Assembly (NCBI GenBank): GCA_002721465.1
Contig: PBKO01000009.1
Coordinates: forward strand, 17,545 to 55,115
DNA length: 37,571 nucleotides
Direction: 5' to 3'
DNA from: Gammaproteobacteria bacterium
Lineage (GTDB): Bacteria; Pseudomonadota; Gammaproteobacteria; Magnimaribacterales; D2472
In this document: positions 10,528-20,126 of the stretch, in pieces
How the letters are laid out: each line of letters begins with the position of its first letter
How positions within the stretch are numbered: the stretch's first letter is position 1
Position numbers and translations under genes: made by a program
Notes under the pieces: generated by a model
The model's input: the letters and a program-made list of their open reading frames with translations, nothing else
The model's database searches: none
What the model was told of the DNA's origin: nothing

Positions 10528-12182
10528 TATTCTAAAAGCTTGCTGAGACCAACAATAATTGCATCAAATGAGGCTCTTGTTGTATTTGGATGAATTCCTA
10601 CTCCCCAGAAAGTTTTACCGTCTTTTTCAAGCTCAATGTAAGCAGCGGCCTTTGCATCAGATCCTGAAGATATAGCAGATTGCTGGTAATCTGAAACTTT
10701 AATTGAAACATCTAAATTGCTTGATAGTCCGTTTATAAATGAATCAATTGGGCCATTCCCTGAGCCTTTTATTTTTTTCTCATTACCATTAATTATCATA
10801 GTTAGTTCTAAAGAATGTATATCATCACTAGTAGCTGATGAATGCTTTACATATGAAAAATTATTTATAGGTTTTAAATAATTATCCTCAAATGTTTTCC
10901 ATATTTCAGAACTACTTATCTCTTTTCCAGATTCATCTGCTAATTTTTGAATTTTTTGACTTAAGTTGATTTGGAGTCTTCTCGGCAAAGAAACTCCATG
11001 ATCTTTTTCTAAGAGAAAGGCTACACCACCTTTTCCTGACTGTGAATTAATTCTAACAACTGCTTCATAATTTCTACCCAAATCTGCTGGATCAATTGGC
11101 AGATATGGAACCTCCCATTGAGGGTCATTTGATTGTTTGATAGCTTGAAAACCTTTTTTTATAGCGTCTTGATGAGAGCCTGAAAAAGCTGTAAAAACAA
11201 GATCTCCTGCATAAGGATGCCTTGGATGAACTGGTAGTTGATTACAATATTCAACCTCTCTCATTACAGAATTAATGTTTGAAAAATCTAGATTTGGTTC
11301 AACACCTTGAGTAAGCATATTTAAAGCCAATGTTACTATATCAACATTACCTGTTCTCTCTCCGTTTCCAAATAATGTTCCCTCAACTCTGTCCGCTCCA
11401 GCCATCAAACCGAACTCTGAAGCAGCTACTGCAGTGCCTCTATCGTTATGGGGATGAAGACTTAGGCAAATATCATCTCTTGTTTTTAAATTATTATGCA
11501 TCCATTCAATTTGATCACCATAAATATTTGGTGTAGACATTTCCACTGTCGCAGGAAGGTTAATTATAACTTTATTACAAGATGCTGGTTTTAATATATT
11601 GACAACTTCATCACATACTTCCCTTGCATAATCTAACTCGGTTCCTGTGAAGCTTTCGGGTGAGTATTCAAATGTCCACTCAGTGTCAGAATTTTGAAGA
11701 GATAATTCTTTTATTAATTTAGCAGCATTAATTGCAATTTTCTTAATGCCTTCTCTATCTTGATTAAAAACAACACGTCTCTGCAATGTTGAAGTTGAGT
11801 TATAAAAATGAATGATTCCTTTTGATGCACCTTTGAGAGATTCAAAAGTTTTTTTAATTAACTCTTCTCTTGCCTGAGTTAAAACTTGAATATTGACATC
11901 AGAGGGAATCCTCTTATTTTCAATTAGACTTGTCACAAAATCGTAATCTGTTTGAGAAGCTGATGGAAAACCAACTTCGATTTCTTTAAAGCCAAGTTTA
12001 CAAAGCAAATCAAACATCCTATTTTTTCTCTCAGCTCCCATAGGTTCTATAAGTGCTTGATTGCCATCTCTTAGATCGACAGAGCACCATTTAGGCGCTT
12101 TTTTAATAAGTTTATTTGGCCATTGTCTATTTTCAAGATTGATTGGCTCAAAAGCTCTGTATTTATCAGTTGGATTATCCAT
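10524..12182 (-). CDS. leuA: 2-isopropylmalate synthase (long LeuA type)
   Basis: 552 aa; CSVDLRDGNQALIEPM, HPHNDRGTAVAASEFGLMAGADRVEGTLFGNGERTGN, C-terminal allosteric domain. Confidence 0.93.
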   Translation of the reverse strand: MDNPTDKYRAFEPINLENRQWPNKLIKKAPKWCSVDLRDGNQALIEPMGAERKNRMFDLLCKLGFKEIEVGFPSASQTDYDFVTSLIENKRIPSDVNIQVLTQAREELIKKTFESLKGASKGIIHFYNSTSTLQRRVVFNQDREGIKKIAINAAKLIKELSLQNSDTEWTFEYSPESFTGTELDYAREVCDEVVNILKPASCNKVIINLPATVEMSTPNIYGDQIEWMHNNLKTRDDICLSLHPHNDRGTAVAASEFGLMAGADRVEGTLFGNGERTGNVDIVTLALNMLTQGVEPNLDFSNINSVMREVEYCNQLPVHPRHPYAGDLVFTAFSGSHQDAIKKGFQAIKQSNDPQWEVPYLPIDPADLGRNYEAVVRINSQSGKGGVAFLLEKDHGVSLPRRLQINLSQKIQKLADESGKEISSSEIWKTFEDNYLKPINNFSYVKHSSATSDDIHSLELTMIINGNEKKIKGSGNGPIDSFINGLSSNLDVSIKVSDYQQSAISSGSDAKAAAYIELEKDGKTFWGVGIHPNTTRASFDAIIVGLSKLLEY

Positions 12183-12213
12183 TGTTTATAAACTAAATGT
12201 TATTATGATATTT

Positions 12214-12654
12214 ATGCTTACTCCAGAAATAAAAACTAATCTTATATTAAAAGAGATTGGCATTAAAAGATATTCATTAAGGCCTAAGTCAACTAAATCT
12301 CCTCAAAAAAGTCTTCATTTTTATCAAAAGGGGCACATTCTAGCATTACTTGATAAGCCTTTTGAAAATTTTATTAAACAAGATCAAGAGCTTATTCAAG
12401 CAATTGTAAGCTCAACAAAACTTGATAATGGTACCGGGGTATATAAAACAATTATCTACTCTTCAAAAAATGATTTAAAAAAAGAAATCTTTGAAAAATA
12501 CAAAATAAAACTCACAATCCAATTTGGGAATTTACCTTATGATCACATATTGGGTTTAGAACTCATAGAAGCTCCAACTTTAAATCAATTAACCAATAAT
12601 AAAGAATCTAAAAAAGATCTTTGGCTCAAAATCAAAGAAAAAATAAGTCTATAA
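12214..12654 (+). CDS. holD: putative DNA polymerase III psi subunit (HolD-like)
   Basis: Directly upstream of rimI (E. coli holD-rimI order). Blocks align with remembered E. coli HolD: LKEIGIKRYSLR vs LQQLGITQWSLR and TLNQLTNNKESKKDLWLKI vs ALTDLRANPTARAALWQQI. The listed ORF (12061) overlaps leuA; likely starts are ATG 12214 or ATG 12205. Confidence 0.75.
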   Translation: MLTPEIKTNLILKEIGIKRYSLRPKSTKSPQKSLHFYQKGHILALLDKPFENFIKQDQELIQAIVSSTKLDNGTGVYKTIIYSSKNDLKKEIFEKYKIKLTIQFGNLPYDHILGLELIEAPTLNQLTNNKESKKDLWLKIKEKISL

Positions 12655-12657
12655 AAA

Positions 12658-13095
12658 ATGCTAAAGATATCATTAATGGATCAATCTGATTTAGATGAGG
12701 CATACCAAATTGAGAAACAGGTTAACCCAACTCCATGGTCAAAAGAAAACTTTTATTCATCATTTGAAATCGGACATCACTCACTAATATGTAAGGCTGA
12801 TTCCCAACTTATTGGGTTTATTATTTTTTCTATTATTAAAAGAGAAGCTCATTTACTTAACATTGGAATCATTAAAGATTGGCAAAATAAAGGGGCAGGA
12901 AGTTTGTTATTAGAATCACTAATAAAACAGTGTAAAGTCTTAGGAGCAAAAAAAATTTTTCTTGAGGTAAGATCAAAAAATCAAAAAGCACTATCTTTTT
13001 ATAAAAAATATAAATTTAAAGAAGATGCATTAAGAGTTGATTATTATTCCGGTGATAATCCTGATGATGCAATTCTGATGAGTTTAGAGATATGA
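12658..13095 (+). CDS. rimI: ribosomal protein S18 alanine N-acetyltransferase RimI (GNAT)
   Basis: GNAT fold: HLLNIGIIKDWQNKGAGSLLL, LEVRSKNQKALSFYKKYKF; follows the holD-like gene. Confidence 0.88.
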   Translation: MLKISLMDQSDLDEAYQIEKQVNPTPWSKENFYSSFEIGHHSLICKADSQLIGFIIFSIIKREAHLLNIGIIKDWQNKGAGSLLLESLIKQCKVLGAKKIFLEVRSKNQKALSFYKKYKFKEDALRVDYYSGDNPDDAILMSLEI

Positions 13096-13575
13096 CTAAA
13101 TAAGATCTAAAATTTTTGTCTCAATTTCCTCAATCTCAGTTTGAGGACTAAAGCGCTCAATAACGAACCCATCTCTACTTATCAAAAATTTTGTAAAATT
13201 CCACTTTATTTGAGGAGTTTCAATTACACCAGGTTTTTGTTCTTTAAGAAAGCTATAAAGAGGATCTGCATTTTTCCCATTTACATTTATTTTATTCATA
13301 ATCTTAAATGTAACTCCATAATTTGATTCACAAAAATCTTTAATTTCCTCATTTGTTCCAGGCTCTTGGAATGCAAACTGATTACAAGGAAAACCTAAAA
13401 TTTCCAAACCCTTATTTGCATATTTTTTATAAATATTTTCTAATCCTTTGTATTGGTAGGTGAGTCCACAAAAACTTGCAACGTTCACAATTAAAAGAAC
13501 TTTATTTTGAAAAGTTTTCAATGAGACCTCATTAAGATCTGCATCTTTAACTGAAAAAGAATAAATAGTTTTCAT
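13096..13575 (-). CDS. glutathione peroxidase family protein (Cys type)
   Basis: NVASFCGLTYQYKGLE, LGFPCNQFAFQEPG, KWNFTKFLI; peroxidatic residue encoded by TGT (Cys). Confidence 0.93.
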   Translation of the reverse strand: MKTIYSFSVKDADLNEVSLKTFQNKVLLIVNVASFCGLTYQYKGLENIYKKYANKGLEILGFPCNQFAFQEPGTNEEIKDFCESNYGVTFKIMNKINVNGKNADPLYSFLKEQKPGVIETPQIKWNFTKFLISRDGFVIERFSPQTEIEEIETKILDLI

Positions 13576-13643
13576 AAAGTTTTAATATGTATGCGAAAAT
13601 GTTTAAACATTATATAAGTATAGACAAAATAAATTAATTTATA

Positions 13644-14093
13644 GTGACTAGTAATATAAAACTTTTATTCAAAGAATTTTCAGATCTATCAACTGATGAT
13701 TTATACGCAATTTTAAATCTAAGGCAACAAGTTTTTGTTGTTGAACAAAATTGTCCATATCTAGATGCCGATTTTTTTGATCAAGATGCATTTCATTTAT
13801 TAGGATATGAAAATGATCATCTTGTTGCATACTTGAGAGCTTTTTCTCCAAATATAAAATACAAGGAATCTTCAATGGGTAGAATAGTTGTTTCCAAAAA
13901 AAATAGGAATAAAGACTTCGGCAAACTAATAACTCGTTATGGCATTGATTTTTTAAAAGGAAAGTACCCAAAAAATGAAATAATTATTTCAGCTCAACAT
14001 AGGCTAGAGAGTTTTTATGTAAACTTGGGATTTACATCAAGAGGAGATGTATATTTAGAGGATGATATTGATCATATACAAATGTATATCTAA
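13644..14093 (+). CDS. GNAT-family acetyltransferase, ElaA-like
   Basis: LRQQVFVVEQNCPYLDAD, HLLGYENDHLVAYLRAF, LESFYVNLGF typical of ElaA; GTG start. Confidence 0.85.
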   Translation: MTSNIKLLFKEFSDLSTDDLYAILNLRQQVFVVEQNCPYLDADFFDQDAFHLLGYENDHLVAYLRAFSPNIKYKESSMGRIVVSKKNRNKDFGKLITRYGIDFLKGKYPKNEIIISAQHRLESFYVNLGFTSRGDVYLEDDIDHIQMYI

Positions 14094-14094
14094 A

Positions 14095-16314
14095 CTACAA
14101 AATAATTCTATCATTAAATAACAAACTGCTTATTTCTTCGGTAATGAAGGGTGCAAAAGGGTGAAGTACATATATAATTTCTTTTAAAAGAGGCCTTAGA
14201 TTTGCAGTATTGCCTGATTTTTTACATTCTTCAATGTACACATCACAAAATTTACTCCAAAAAAATTCATATATTTCATTAACAGCAAAATCTAACCTGT
14301 AATCAGAAATATTTCTATTTATTTGAGATTTTGTTTTAGAAAATTCATCATAGATCCATTTATCATTGTCATTTTCAGTTACAAATGCATCTCTTTCATT
14401 TGGATAACCATCGATAAATCTTGCAGCGTTCCATATCTTAGTACAAAAATTTCTATATCCCTTTAGTCTTCCAAATTCAAAACTTATATCTTTAGTGTGA
14501 GTTGCTAATGAAAAGAATGTCATCCTCAAAGCATCTGTGCCATACGAATCAATACCATTTGGAAACTGTTTTCTAGTCTTTCTCTCAATTTTTTCTGCAA
14601 GACCTTCCTGCATCAAGTTTGACGTTCTTTTTTTAATTAGATCATCAATTGTTATACCATAAATTAAATCAACTGGATCTATAATGTTGCCTTTAGATTT
14701 TGACATTTTTTGACCATTTTCGTCACGGATTAAACCTGTAACATATATATCTTTAAAGGGGATTTTTCCAGTAAACTCTATACTCATCATCATCATTCTG
14801 GCAACCCAAAAGAAAATTATGTCAAAGCCTGTCACTAAAAGAGAAGTTGGAAAAAATTCTTTATAATCTTTACTTTCTTCAGGCCAACCAAGTGATCCAA
14901 ATGGCCACAAACTCGAAGAAAACCATGTATCAAGCACATCCTCATCCTGTATGAGGTCTGTATCTTTTAACTTATAGTGATTCCTAACATCTTTCTCATT
15001 TTCACCAACATAAATATTTCCATTTTGATCATACCAAGCTGGGATTCTATGTCCCCACCAAATTTGCCTACTTATACACCAATCTTCAATATTATTCATC
15101 CAGTTAAAATATGTTTTAATCCAGTTTTCGGGATGAAACTTAATATTTCCTTTCCTTACCTCTTCATTTGCTTTCTCAGCCATACCTGAGGTTTTCACAT
15201 ACCATTGATTACTTAATTTTGGCTCAATAACAATATTAGATCTTTCTCCTCTCGGAATGCTCAGATCATACTCTTCTTCCTTGGTGAGAAGTTTAAGTTC
15301 AGAAAGCTTTTCTAGTACAACTTTTCTAGCTTTAAATCTATCCAAATTGTTAAAGGGTGCTGGTACGTTTTCATTTGTCCAAGCCTCATCATTAAAAATA
15401 TTGATTGGTTTAAAATCATCAAGATCATCTGAAGTTTGAACTATTTCATTTTTTTCATGTAAGGCATATTTTTTCCCAATTTCATAATCACTAAAATCAT
15501 GACCAGGAGTAATTTTTAAACACCCTGTTCCAAAGTCCATATCTACATAATTATCGCCGATAATTGGAATTTTTCTATTTATAAATGGCAGTAGAGCATA
15601 TTTTCCAATTAATGATTTATATCTTGAATCTTTTGGATTGACTGCAATTGCCATATCACCAAACATGGTTTCGGGCCTTGTTGTTGCTACTGTTACAAAT
15701 TTATCTGAGTCGGCAATTGGATATTTTATGTGCCAAATTAGGCCTTTTTTTTCTTGTCTTACAACCTCAAGATCAGAAACAGCAGTTTTTAAAGACGGAT
15801 CCCAATTTACCAATCTATATCCTCTATAAATTTTATTTTGTCGATATAACACAACAAACGCCTTATTTACTGCTTTTGAAAAACCATCATCAAGAGTAAA
15901 TCTATATTTACTCCAATCAACTGATGACCCCAATCTTTTTATTTGTGTTTGTATTTTATCCTCTGAAAAATCCTTCCATTTCCATACCTCATCGAGAAAG
16001 TCTTCTCTACCAATTTCTTTTTTATTGGTACCTTTTTTTGATAAATTATTTTCAACAACAAGTTGAGTAGCTATCCCTGCATGATCTGCTCCAACCTGCC
16101 AATGAACCCTCTTGCCAGACATATGATTATATCTAGTATAAAAATCCATAATCGCATATTGAAAGCTATGCCCCATGTGCAGTGTCCCTGTTACATTTGG
16201 GGGAGGGATTACCAAAGAAAATGAATCATTTCCATCCTTATTATGAAAAACTTTCTTTGACCAAATATCAACCCATTTCTCTTCAACATCAATAGGGTTG
16301 TACCTCTTATCCAT
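14095..16314 (-). CDS. valS: valyl-tRNA synthetase, C-terminally short
   Basis: PPPNVTGTLHMGHS (HIGH), GQKMSKSKGN (KMSKS), WCISRQIWWGHRIPAWY, RKQFPNGIDSYGTDALR; ends just after HPFAPFITEEIS. Confidence 0.95.
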   Translation of the reverse strand: MDKRYNPIDVEEKWVDIWSKKVFHNKDGNDSFSLVIPPPNVTGTLHMGHSFQYAIMDFYTRYNHMSGKRVHWQVGADHAGIATQLVVENNLSKKGTNKKEIGREDFLDEVWKWKDFSEDKIQTQIKRLGSSVDWSKYRFTLDDGFSKAVNKAFVVLYRQNKIYRGYRLVNWDPSLKTAVSDLEVVRQEKKGLIWHIKYPIADSDKFVTVATTRPETMFGDMAIAVNPKDSRYKSLIGKYALLPFINRKIPIIGDNYVDMDFGTGCLKITPGHDFSDYEIGKKYALHEKNEIVQTSDDLDDFKPINIFNDEAWTNENVPAPFNNLDRFKARKVVLEKLSELKLLTKEEEYDLSIPRGERSNIVIEPKLSNQWYVKTSGMAEKANEEVRKGNIKFHPENWIKTYFNWMNNIEDWCISRQIWWGHRIPAWYDQNGNIYVGENEKDVRNHYKLKDTDLIQDEDVLDTWFSSSLWPFGSLGWPEESKDYKEFFPTSLLVTGFDIIFFWVARMMMMSIEFTGKIPFKDIYVTGLIRDENGQKMSKSKGNIIDPVDLIYGITIDDLIKKRTSNLMQEGLAEKIERKTRKQFPNGIDSYGTDALRMTFFSLATHTKDISFEFGRLKGYRNFCTKIWNAARFIDGYPNERDAFVTENDNDKWIYDEFSKTKSQINRNISDYRLDFAVNEIYEFFWSKFCDVYIEECKKSGNTANLRPLLKEIIYVLHPFAPFITEEISSLLFNDRIIL

Positions 16315-16325
16315 CGCTAATTAGT

Positions 16326-17873
16326 TTATTTTAGTTTCTTATTTAATATCAAATCACATATTAAAGAGACTGGCCTTCCTGTTCCACCTTTTGGAGAGCT
16401 TGACCAAGCTGATGCAGCAATATCCATATGTGCCCATTTATAGTCTTCAGCAAATTTAGATAGAAATGCGGCAGCATGAATAGTTCCTGCCTCTCTTCCT
16501 CCACCAATATTTGCAAGATCAGCAAAATTAGTTTTTGTACATGATTTGTACTCATTCCAAAGTGGTAACTGCCAAGCTCTATCACCCGTTTCTTCTCCAG
16601 ACTCAATGATTTTATCTGCTAGAAATTGATCATTAGCCATTACACCACTTGCATGGCTGCCCAAAGCAATCACAACAGCACCTGTTAATGTAGCCATATC
16701 TATAACATAGGAGGGATTGTACCTCCCAACGTAGGTAAGGGCATCTGCGAGAACTAGTCTACCCTCTGCATCAGTGTTTAGAACTTCAATGGTTTGACCT
16801 GACATAGATGTAACAACATCTCCTGGTTTTGTTGCTCTTGCTGAGGGCATGTTTTCTGCACAAGCCATAATTCCTATAACATTAACATTGGCTTTTATTC
16901 TTGCAAGAGAACACATCACTCCAAATACAGTTCCAGCACCACACATATCCCATTTCATCTCATCCATCCCTGAGCTTGGTTTTATTGAAATTCCTCCAGT
17001 ATCAAAAGTAATGCCTTTTCCAACAAGAGCTACTGGCTTTTCACTTTTATTACCACCGTTATATTCAATAATGATCATTCTTGGTGGCTCATCACTTCCT
17101 TTAGACACACTGAGATAAGAACCCATTTTTAGTTTTGCTAAGTCTTTTTCATTCAATGTTTTAACTTTAAGACCTGAATATTGTTTAGTTGTATTTTTTA
17201 CTATTTTCTCTATCAACTTAGGTGTTGCATGATTGGCAGGTAAATCACCAAGGTGCTTTGCAGTATTAACACCCTCACCAACAGAGAAACCTCTTAGAAT
17301 TGCAGTCTTTGCTTTTTTAATTTCGGTTGAGGAAAGTTTAGATGTAATAATCGATACATTTTTAAGTGAAACTTGACTTGAAACTACTTGCTTACCAATT
17401 TTTTCAGTTTTTGCAGTCTTATTTTTTGTTGTAGAGAAAATGTATGCCCCTGACTCAATGGATCTAGAAATCATTTCTAAAAACCATGATTGATCTTTTC
17501 CTTTTGGATAACACTGACCATCTAGTATCGCCATACTTTTGCAGTTCATTGAATTAGCAACTTTGGCAACATACTTATATTTATTTAACCAAAGATAGAT
17601 ATCATCCTTTTCGTTAAGATCTTGTATAAGGAGTATTTTTTTGGCCTTGATTCCTTCTAATGAAGAAACTAGATGATTTTGATTACCTGGATTAAGTGCA
17701 TCCTTTGATGACTTTAATAGGTATCCCTTTGATTTATTATCTAGTTCTTTAAATTCAGATGACGAAGTGACCTTCTTATTTACTGGTATTACTAGTAGAT
17801 CAGTTGCAATGTTAGAAATTATATTATTAGTAACATTCTTTAAAGCTATATTATTTAAAACTCTATATACCAT
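16326..17873 (-). CDS. pepA: leucyl aminopeptidase (M17)
   Basis: VGKGITFDTGGISIKP, NTDAEGRLVLADALTY; adjacent to valS and divergent from lptF-lptG as in E. coli; SD AAGGAG. Confidence 0.95.
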   Translation of the reverse strand: MVYRVLNNIALKNVTNNIISNIATDLLVIPVNKKVTSSSEFKELDNKSKGYLLKSSKDALNPGNQNHLVSSLEGIKAKKILLIQDLNEKDDIYLWLNKYKYVAKVANSMNCKSMAILDGQCYPKGKDQSWFLEMISRSIESGAYIFSTTKNKTAKTEKIGKQVVSSQVSLKNVSIITSKLSSTEIKKAKTAILRGFSVGEGVNTAKHLGDLPANHATPKLIEKIVKNTTKQYSGLKVKTLNEKDLAKLKMGSYLSVSKGSDEPPRMIIIEYNGGNKSEKPVALVGKGITFDTGGISIKPSSGMDEMKWDMCGAGTVFGVMCSLARIKANVNVIGIMACAENMPSARATKPGDVVTSMSGQTIEVLNTDAEGRLVLADALTYVGRYNPSYVIDMATLTGAVVIALGSHASGVMANDQFLADKIIESGEETGDRAWQLPLWNEYKSCTKTNFADLANIGGGREAGTIHAAAFLSKFAEDYKWAHMDIAASAWSSSPKGGTGRPVSLICDLILNKKLK

Positions 17874-17919
17874 TTTCTTTTCTCCTTTTTAATTCAATGC
17901 TGGTAAGATATTTATTGTA

Positions 17920-19080
17920 ATGCATCATAGTTCACAAGGCATGTATAAAAGAAATATTCTTTTTAAAAGCTTAAATAACGAAGTTTTTAAATCGACCTTA
18001 GGCATTCTTGCAATTTTATTTATGTTAGTTGTTGGGTCGAGGTTGATAGGATATTTTGAACAATCGGCTGAAGGACTTATAGATCCAAACATCATATATA
18101 AAGTAGTTGCCTTGAGGTTTCCAGACTTTATTACTTTATTGATACCATTATCTTTCTTCCTTGGTTTAATTATTACAATCAGCAGACTTTATTCTGATAG
18201 GGAAATTTATGGATATATATCTGGTGGTTTATCTCCAATTGATCTAATAAGATATTTAATCCCTCAGTCATTACTATTTTTTTTAATTACTTTAGTGCTA
18301 AGTATTTATGTAGCACCATATACAAAAGAGCTTTCAAAAGAAATAATCTCTGTTGATACAATTCAAGAAAAACTTGCTTCAATTAAACCTAAAGAGCTTA
18401 TATTTTTTGATGATAGCGGAAGCTTTATATATATTGAGGATAAAGAAAAGAACTCTTTTGATAAAGTGATTGTCTTTGATGGAAGTGATGATAAGTCTTC
18501 TTTAGTTCGTGCATCAAGACTAAAATATCTTGAAACTGAATTGTCTATAGAATTAAATTTTGAAAATGGTTCTATGTACCAAAATATTTTTAACGAAAAT
18601 TCCTCAGTCATTACTCAATTTGGTGAGTTAAAAATACCGGTTGGTAAAGAGGTGACAATCCTAAAAGGTCTTTCTTTTAGTAAATTGTTTGATTTTTCTG
18701 TGAAGTCATCAAAGTCCCAAATGCAATGGAACATTTCTGTACCTATAACAATCTTTATTTTTCTTTTGTTGGCTGTAAGTTTGTCTAAAGTTCAGCCTAG
18801 ACAGGGAAGACTATCAGTTGTTTTGCCATCTATATTTATTTATATTTTATATTTAAGCTTGCTGATCCTTGCAAGAGATTCATTTAAAGATGATATATTG
18901 ATTTCTTTAGATTATATTTGGTTTGTACATTTATTTTTCTTAATACTCGGATTTTTCTTGCTTTTAAAAGAAAATGGCAATTTTGAGTTATATTTCAAAA
19001 ATATTCTTAAAATCAATATTTTCTCAAAGATTATTTTAGGATTTTTGTTAGGGTTACTTTCTTTTTGGATCTTTAGATGA
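17920..19080 (+). CDS. lptF: LPS export ABC transporter permease LptF
   Basis: YjgP/YjgQ-family membrane protein; divergent from pepA and followed by lptG; start may instead be ATG 17941. Confidence 0.88.
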   Translation: MHHSSQGMYKRNILFKSLNNEVFKSTLGILAILFMLVVGSRLIGYFEQSAEGLIDPNIIYKVVALRFPDFITLLIPLSFFLGLIITISRLYSDREIYGYISGGLSPIDLIRYLIPQSLLFFLITLVLSIYVAPYTKELSKEIISVDTIQEKLASIKPKELIFFDDSGSFIYIEDKEKNSFDKVIVFDGSDDKSSLVRASRLKYLETELSIELNFENGSMYQNIFNENSSVITQFGELKIPVGKEVTILKGLSFSKLFDFSVKSSKSQMQWNISVPITIFIFLLLAVSLSKVQPRQGRLSVVLPSIFIYILYLSLLILARDSFKDDILISLDYIWFVHLFFLILGFFLLLKENGNFELYFKNILKINIFSKIILGFLLGLLSFWIFR

Positions 19081-20126
19081 TAAAGATATTTTACAGATAT
19101 TTAATAAAACGCTCCTTTTACTTTTCGTTTTTAATCTTAATTATTTTTGGGTTGTTAGACTCAGTCTTTATGTTGATCTCAGAATTAGAAAATATTTCTA
19201 ATGAATATAAGTTTGCAAATATTCTTAAATACGTATTTTTTTCTATGCCTCATCGACTAATCGACTTTGTTGAAGGGTCATGTCTTTTAGGTCTAATGAT
19301 TTCATTAGGTTTATCTCATCAAGAGGGTAATTTAAATGTTCTTAGATCTTCTGGTTCCTCTCCATTCAAAATAGTTGCATTAAGTTCATTGGGTGCAATT
19401 TTTTTAACTCTATCTTTAATATCCCTTGACGAAATAAGCTTTAGAAATGCATTTGTTAACGCGGAAGCAAGCAAGAATTTGATTGTTAATAGGCATAATA
19501 CATCTAATGCTCAATCCAAATGGGTAAAATCAGGAGATTCATATTTAAACTTCTATGATGTTTTAGACAACAAAATATACAAGGTTCGTTTTTTGAAGTT
19601 TAAAGATAAAAAGCTCTCGCATTCAATTATTTCAGATTCAGCTGTTTTAGATGGAGACAAAATTACTTTTGATAATGCAGTGTATAAGAATTTTTTAGAT
19701 AATACTGAGATTAAAGAATATGTTTACTTCGATATACCGCTCAGATCAAAAATAACTCTTGATAATATTAATAATCTTGGAATCATCGATCTATATTCAT
19801 ACAAAAAATTATTTTCAAACAGCAATTTGAAAAAAGATGTTATATTTAAAACTCATATAGACAAATATTTTTATAAAAAGCTTTTTTTACCAATTTCAAT
19901 TTTTTTACTTATTACATTCTTTGGATCTTTAGTCTTCACTTCTCTGAGAGAATCAACCATTGGAGGTAAAATAATAATATCTATAGTTGGTGCATTTATT
20001 TATCGTTTAATTCAAGACTTATCTGCAAGCGTATTTATATCCTATAACTTACCTGTTGTAATCGGAATAGCATTGCCCTCAATGATTTTAATAATATTAA
20101 GTTTAAGATTTTATAAAAATATTTAG
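19077..20126 (+). CDS. lptG: LPS export ABC transporter permease LptG
   Basis: YjgP/YjgQ-family membrane protein; overlaps lptF by 4 nt. Confidence 0.88.
   Translation: MIKIFYRYLIKRSFYFSFLILIIFGLLDSVFMLISELENISNEYKFANILKYVFFSMPHRLIDFVEGSCLLGLMISLGLSHQEGNLNVLRSSGSSPFKIVALSSLGAIFLTLSLISLDEISFRNAFVNAEASKNLIVNRHNTSNAQSKWVKSGDSYLNFYDVLDNKIYKVRFLKFKDKKLSHSIISDSAVLDGDKITFDNAVYKNFLDNTEIKEYVYFDIPLRSKITLDNINNLGIIDLYSYKKLFSNSNLKKDVIFKTHIDKYFYKKLFLPISIFLLITFFGSLVFTSLRESTIGGKIIISIVGAFIYRLIQDLSASVFISYNLPVVIGIALPSMILIILSLRFYKNI

Noticed and set aside
10489-10542. Repeated AAAAGCTT flanking the enoyl-CoA hydratase/leuA stop overlap, possible terminator stem
   Set aside because: 7-bp arms around a roughly 40-nt loop within two coding sequences, with no U-tract; too weak.
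12061-12204. N-terminal extension of the holD-like ORF
   Set aside because: Lies antisense within leuA coding sequence; the HolD-like similarity begins after 12214.
15638-15899. Overlapping plus-strand ORFs antisense to valS
   Set aside because: Antisense to conserved valS sequence, low-complexity translations, no domain signal.
16361-16606. 81-aa minus-strand ORF inside pepA in another frame
   Set aside because: Alternative frame of a conserved gene; no independent support.
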